Shown here piece by piece: positions 6,224 through 7,873 of a stretch of 7,873 nucleotides of DNA. The notes beneath the pieces were generated by a model that saw only the letters and a list, made by a program, of their open reading frames with translations, did no database searches and was not told where the DNA came from. How positions within the stretch are numbered: the first letter of the stretch is position 1; each line of letters begins with the position of its first letter. Made by a program: the position numbers and the translations under genes. The DNA lies in NCBI GenBank assembly GCA_003558145.1, contig PWMP01000165.1, positions 1 through 7,873 of the forward strand. The letters are read 5' to 3'. This stretch comes from Elusimicrobiota bacterium (GTDB lineage Bacteria > CG03 > SLGR01 > PWQF01).

Positions 6224-6967
6224 TCAGTTTTCTTTCATTCCCTCAGCGGAAATATCAAAGTTAGCATATACTTGCTGAACATCATCGTTCTCTTCAAGTT
6301 CGTCTATCAAATTTAGCATTTTTCTTGCATCAGAACCTGTCAGTTTTATGTAAGTATCTGGCATCATTGTCACCTCCGCCACTTCTATTTTAATCCGTTC
6401 TTTTAATTTATCGCAGACTGCAGAAAAATTATCCGGCGCTGTCAACACTTCATATATTTCGTCATCGCTGCTGTCAACATTTTCAACATCAAGGTCTATT
6501 ACCTTTTCCAGAAGTTCTTCCTCGCTTACGCTTTCCTTTGATACGGCTATAAAACCTTTCTGTTTAAACATCCAGCTTACACAACCGTTTTCACCAAGCG
6601 AACCTCCGTTTTCGGAAAATATCCTGCGTATCTGTGAAACCGCCCTGTTTTTATTATCCGTAGTAACCTTTACCATAACCGCAACGCCCTGGGGTCCGTA
6701 GCCTTCATAAAGGACATCCACATAAGATATTCCAGGTAACTCTCCCGTTCCTTTTTTTATTGCCCTTTCAATATTTTCTTTAGGCATGTTTGCAGAGTTG
6801 GCTTTTTCAATGGCAAGTCTCAGGCGCGGGTTCATTTCAGTTTTGCCGCCTCCGAGCCGGGCAGCTACTGTTATTTCCCTTACAAGTTTTGAAAAAAGTT
6901 TTCCTCTTTTCTTGTCTTCAGCGGCTTTCTGGTGTTTTATACTATGCCACTTTGAATGTCCCGACAT
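6224..6967 (-). CDS. yebC: YebC/TACO1/PmpR family protein
   Basis: A 247-residue cytoplasmic protein of the universal YebC family, full length and easily recognised. It opens with SGHSKWHSIKHQKAAEDKK (2-20) and RGKLFSKLVREITVAARLGG (21-40), then has NPRLRLAIEKANSANMPKENIERAIKKGTGE, with the acidic C-terminal end ELEENDDVQQVYANFDIS. The family was long annotated as a transcriptional regulator (PmpR). More recent work on mitochondrial TACO1 and bacterial YebC points to a translation factor that helps ribosomes through proline-rich stretches. That view fits its position 24 bases after an EF-G-like gene on the same strand. The ribosome site GGGAGA lies seven bases before the ATG. The gene converges on the GspE/PilB-type gene, with four bases between the stop codons. 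No promoter is visible in the short gap, so it is probably co-transcribed with the GTPase. Confidence 0.96.
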   Translation of the reverse strand: MSGHSKWHSIKHQKAAEDKKRGKLFSKLVREITVAARLGGGKTEMNPRLRLAIEKANSANMPKENIERAIKKGTGELPGISYVDVLYEGYGPQGVAVMVKVTTDNKNRAVSQIRRIFSENGGSLGENGCVSWMFKQKGFIAVSKESVSEEELLEKVIDLDVENVDSSDDEIYEVLTAPDNFSAVCDKLKERIKIEVAEVTMMPDTYIKLTGSDARKMLNLIDELEENDDVQQVYANFDISAEGMKEN

Positions 6968-6991
6968 CAGATATTCTCCCGATTTAAAGTA

Positions 6992-7873
6992 TTACCGGCC
7001 TTCTCCTTTTTCCTTCTGGTATTTTTCAACAAGTTGAGCCTGAACGTCATGGGGAACAGCTTCATAGTGATCAAATTCTGATATATATTCGGCTTCTCCG
7101 CTTGTAAGCGACCTTAAATCCTCCGCATATGTGGTTAGAGCCTGCTTAGGAATAAGAGCATTTATAGATTGAAGGGTTCCGGCGGGTTCCATACCCAAAA
7201 CTCTTCCTCGCCTGGAATTTAAATCCCCCATAACCGCTCCCATATAATCCTTTGAAACGGTTATTTTAACTTTCATTATAGGCTCAAGAATAAAAGGAGA
7301 GGCCTGTTTTATTGCTTCCTGGAAAGCAAGGCTACCTGCAACCTGAAAAGCCATATCGGAAGAATCTACTTCATGGTAGGAACCGTCAAATACCGAAATT
7401 TTTATATCTTCAACGGGATACCCGGCAATAACGCCCTTTTTCATTGCGTCCTTAATACCTTTTTCAATAGCGGGAATATAATTACCCGGTATTTTTCCGC
7501 CCACTATTCCATTCACAAATTCAAAACCATTTCCTCTTTCCAACGGAAAAAGATTTATAACGCAATCTCCGTACTGGCCGCGTCCGCCTGTCTGTTTTTT
7601 ATATTTTCCACGGACCGACTCTACTTTCCGACCGGCTGTTTCCCTGTATGCAATCCTGGGAGGTCTCAATTCTACCTCAGCATCGTACCTGTTTTTTAAT
7701 TTTTTTACCATAAGGTCAAGCTGAAGCGAACCCATACCCCTAAGAACCATTTCCTTGGTCTGCGATTCAAAACCGAAGTTAAGAGTGGGGTCTTCTTCCC
7801 TGATATTTGCAAAACCTTTGGCTACCTTTTCTTCATCTCCCTTTGATTTGGGGTACACGCCCCTTTCAACTAC
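6992..7873 (-). CDS. fusA: Elongation factor G-like translational GTPase, C-terminal part (5' end beyond the window)
   Basis: The open frame runs into the right edge, so 293 residues (roughly domains III to V) of a protein near 700 residues are visible. The GTG at 7858 is an internal valine codon, not a start. In the fragment, EEDPTL (26-31) and RGMGSLQLDL (45-54) belong to domain III. GRGQYGD (97-103) and SYHEVDSSDMAF (165-176) are the two tip loops of domain IV, with H167 matching the tip histidine needed for translocation in E. coli EF-G. LEPIMKVKI (196-204) and GDLNSRRGRVLGME (216-229) belong to domain V. KYKKQTGGRGQYGD and YPKSKGDEEK resemble the EF-G-like (EF-G II) branch more than canonical EF-G, where the loop usually reads RQSGGRGQYGH, so this may be a paralogue of the main fusA. 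The GTPase domain that would decide is outside the window. It is followed directly by yebC. Confidence 0.88.
   Translation of the reverse strand, partial: VVERGVYPKSKGDEEKVAKGFANIREEDPTLNFGFESQTKEMVLRGMGSLQLDLMVKKLKNRYDAEVELRPPRIAYRETAGRKVESVRGKYKKQTGGRGQYGDCVINLFPLERGNGFEFVNGIVGGKIPGNYIPAIEKGIKDAMKKGVIAGYPVEDIKISVFDGSYHEVDSSDMAFQVAGSLAFQEAIKQASPFILEPIMKVKITVSKDYMGAVMGDLNSRRGRVLGMEPAGTLQSINALIPKQALTTYAEDLRSLTSGEAEYISEFDHYEAVPHDVQAQLVEKYQKEKGEGR

Noticed and set aside
6786..7699. Plus-strand open frames opposite yebC and the EF-G-like gene
   Set aside because: Complement of strongly conserved coding sequence; no independent support.
7856..7858. GTG at 7858 as the start of the EF-G-like gene
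   Set aside because: The frame stays open to the window edge and the protein begins in the middle of EF-G homology, so the gene is cut by the window rather than short.
1..7873. Mobile element, CRISPR array, toxin-antitoxin or defence system
   Set aside because: No direct repeat arrays, terminal inverted repeats, transposase or nuclease motifs, or small paired genes were seen; all long frames are accounted for by housekeeping, envelope or secretion families.

Overview
The window is a compact, gene-dense bacterial chromosome segment with seven features of gene size: one tRNA gene, five complete protein genes plus one cut by the right edge. No insertion sequence, CRISPR array, phage gene or long non-coding stretch is visible. 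The genes for lipid A disaccharide synthase and the heptose epimerase imply a diderm (Gram-negative type) cell that makes lipopolysaccharide with a heptose-containing core. The composition is moderately AT-rich by eye. The proteins are clearly family members but carry off-consensus motifs, so I suspect a poorly sampled diderm lineage (for example Elusimicrobiota or Omnitrophota-like). That placement is a guess and would need a phylogeny.

Left block, minus strand, read from about 4340 down to 1: a probable promoter, then a DegT-type aminotransferase (GnnB-like), a Gfo/Idh/MocA oxidoreductase (GnnA-like), lpxB, hldD, and a tRNA-Glu(UUC). The four protein genes overlap by 17, 4 and 4 bases and form one operon. 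The first gene has a textbook Shine-Dalgarno sequence and the three inner genes have none, so translation is probably coupled. The first two enzymes together look like the GnnA/GnnB pair, which oxidises and then transaminates C3 of UDP-GlcNAc to give UDP-GlcNAc3N. With lpxB in the same operon, the simplest reading is a lipid A built on 2,3-diamino-2,3-dideoxyglucose, with amide-linked acyl chains at position 3. HldD then supplies ADP-L-glycero-D-manno-heptose for the core. The tRNA-Glu gene has its own near-consensus promoter, whose -35 box contains the hldD stop codon.

Middle: about 150 bases of divergent regulatory region (4243-4392) separate the lipid A operon from a plus-strand GspE/PilB-type secretion or pilus assembly ATPase (4393-6219). 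This ATPase has an N-terminal MshEN-like domain, a very acidic linker and all the expected C-terminal ATPase motifs.

Right block, minus strand: an EF-G-like translational GTPase, cut by the window edge, followed 24 bases later by yebC. This is a two-gene translation-related unit. yebC converges on the ATPase gene with only four bases between the two stop codons.

The most interesting point is the inferred non-standard lipid A pathway. Other points worth a look are the TTG start of the aminotransferase, the altered cyclic-di-GMP motif of the ATPase, the tRNA promoter placed on a stop codon, and the YebC/EF-G-like pairing.
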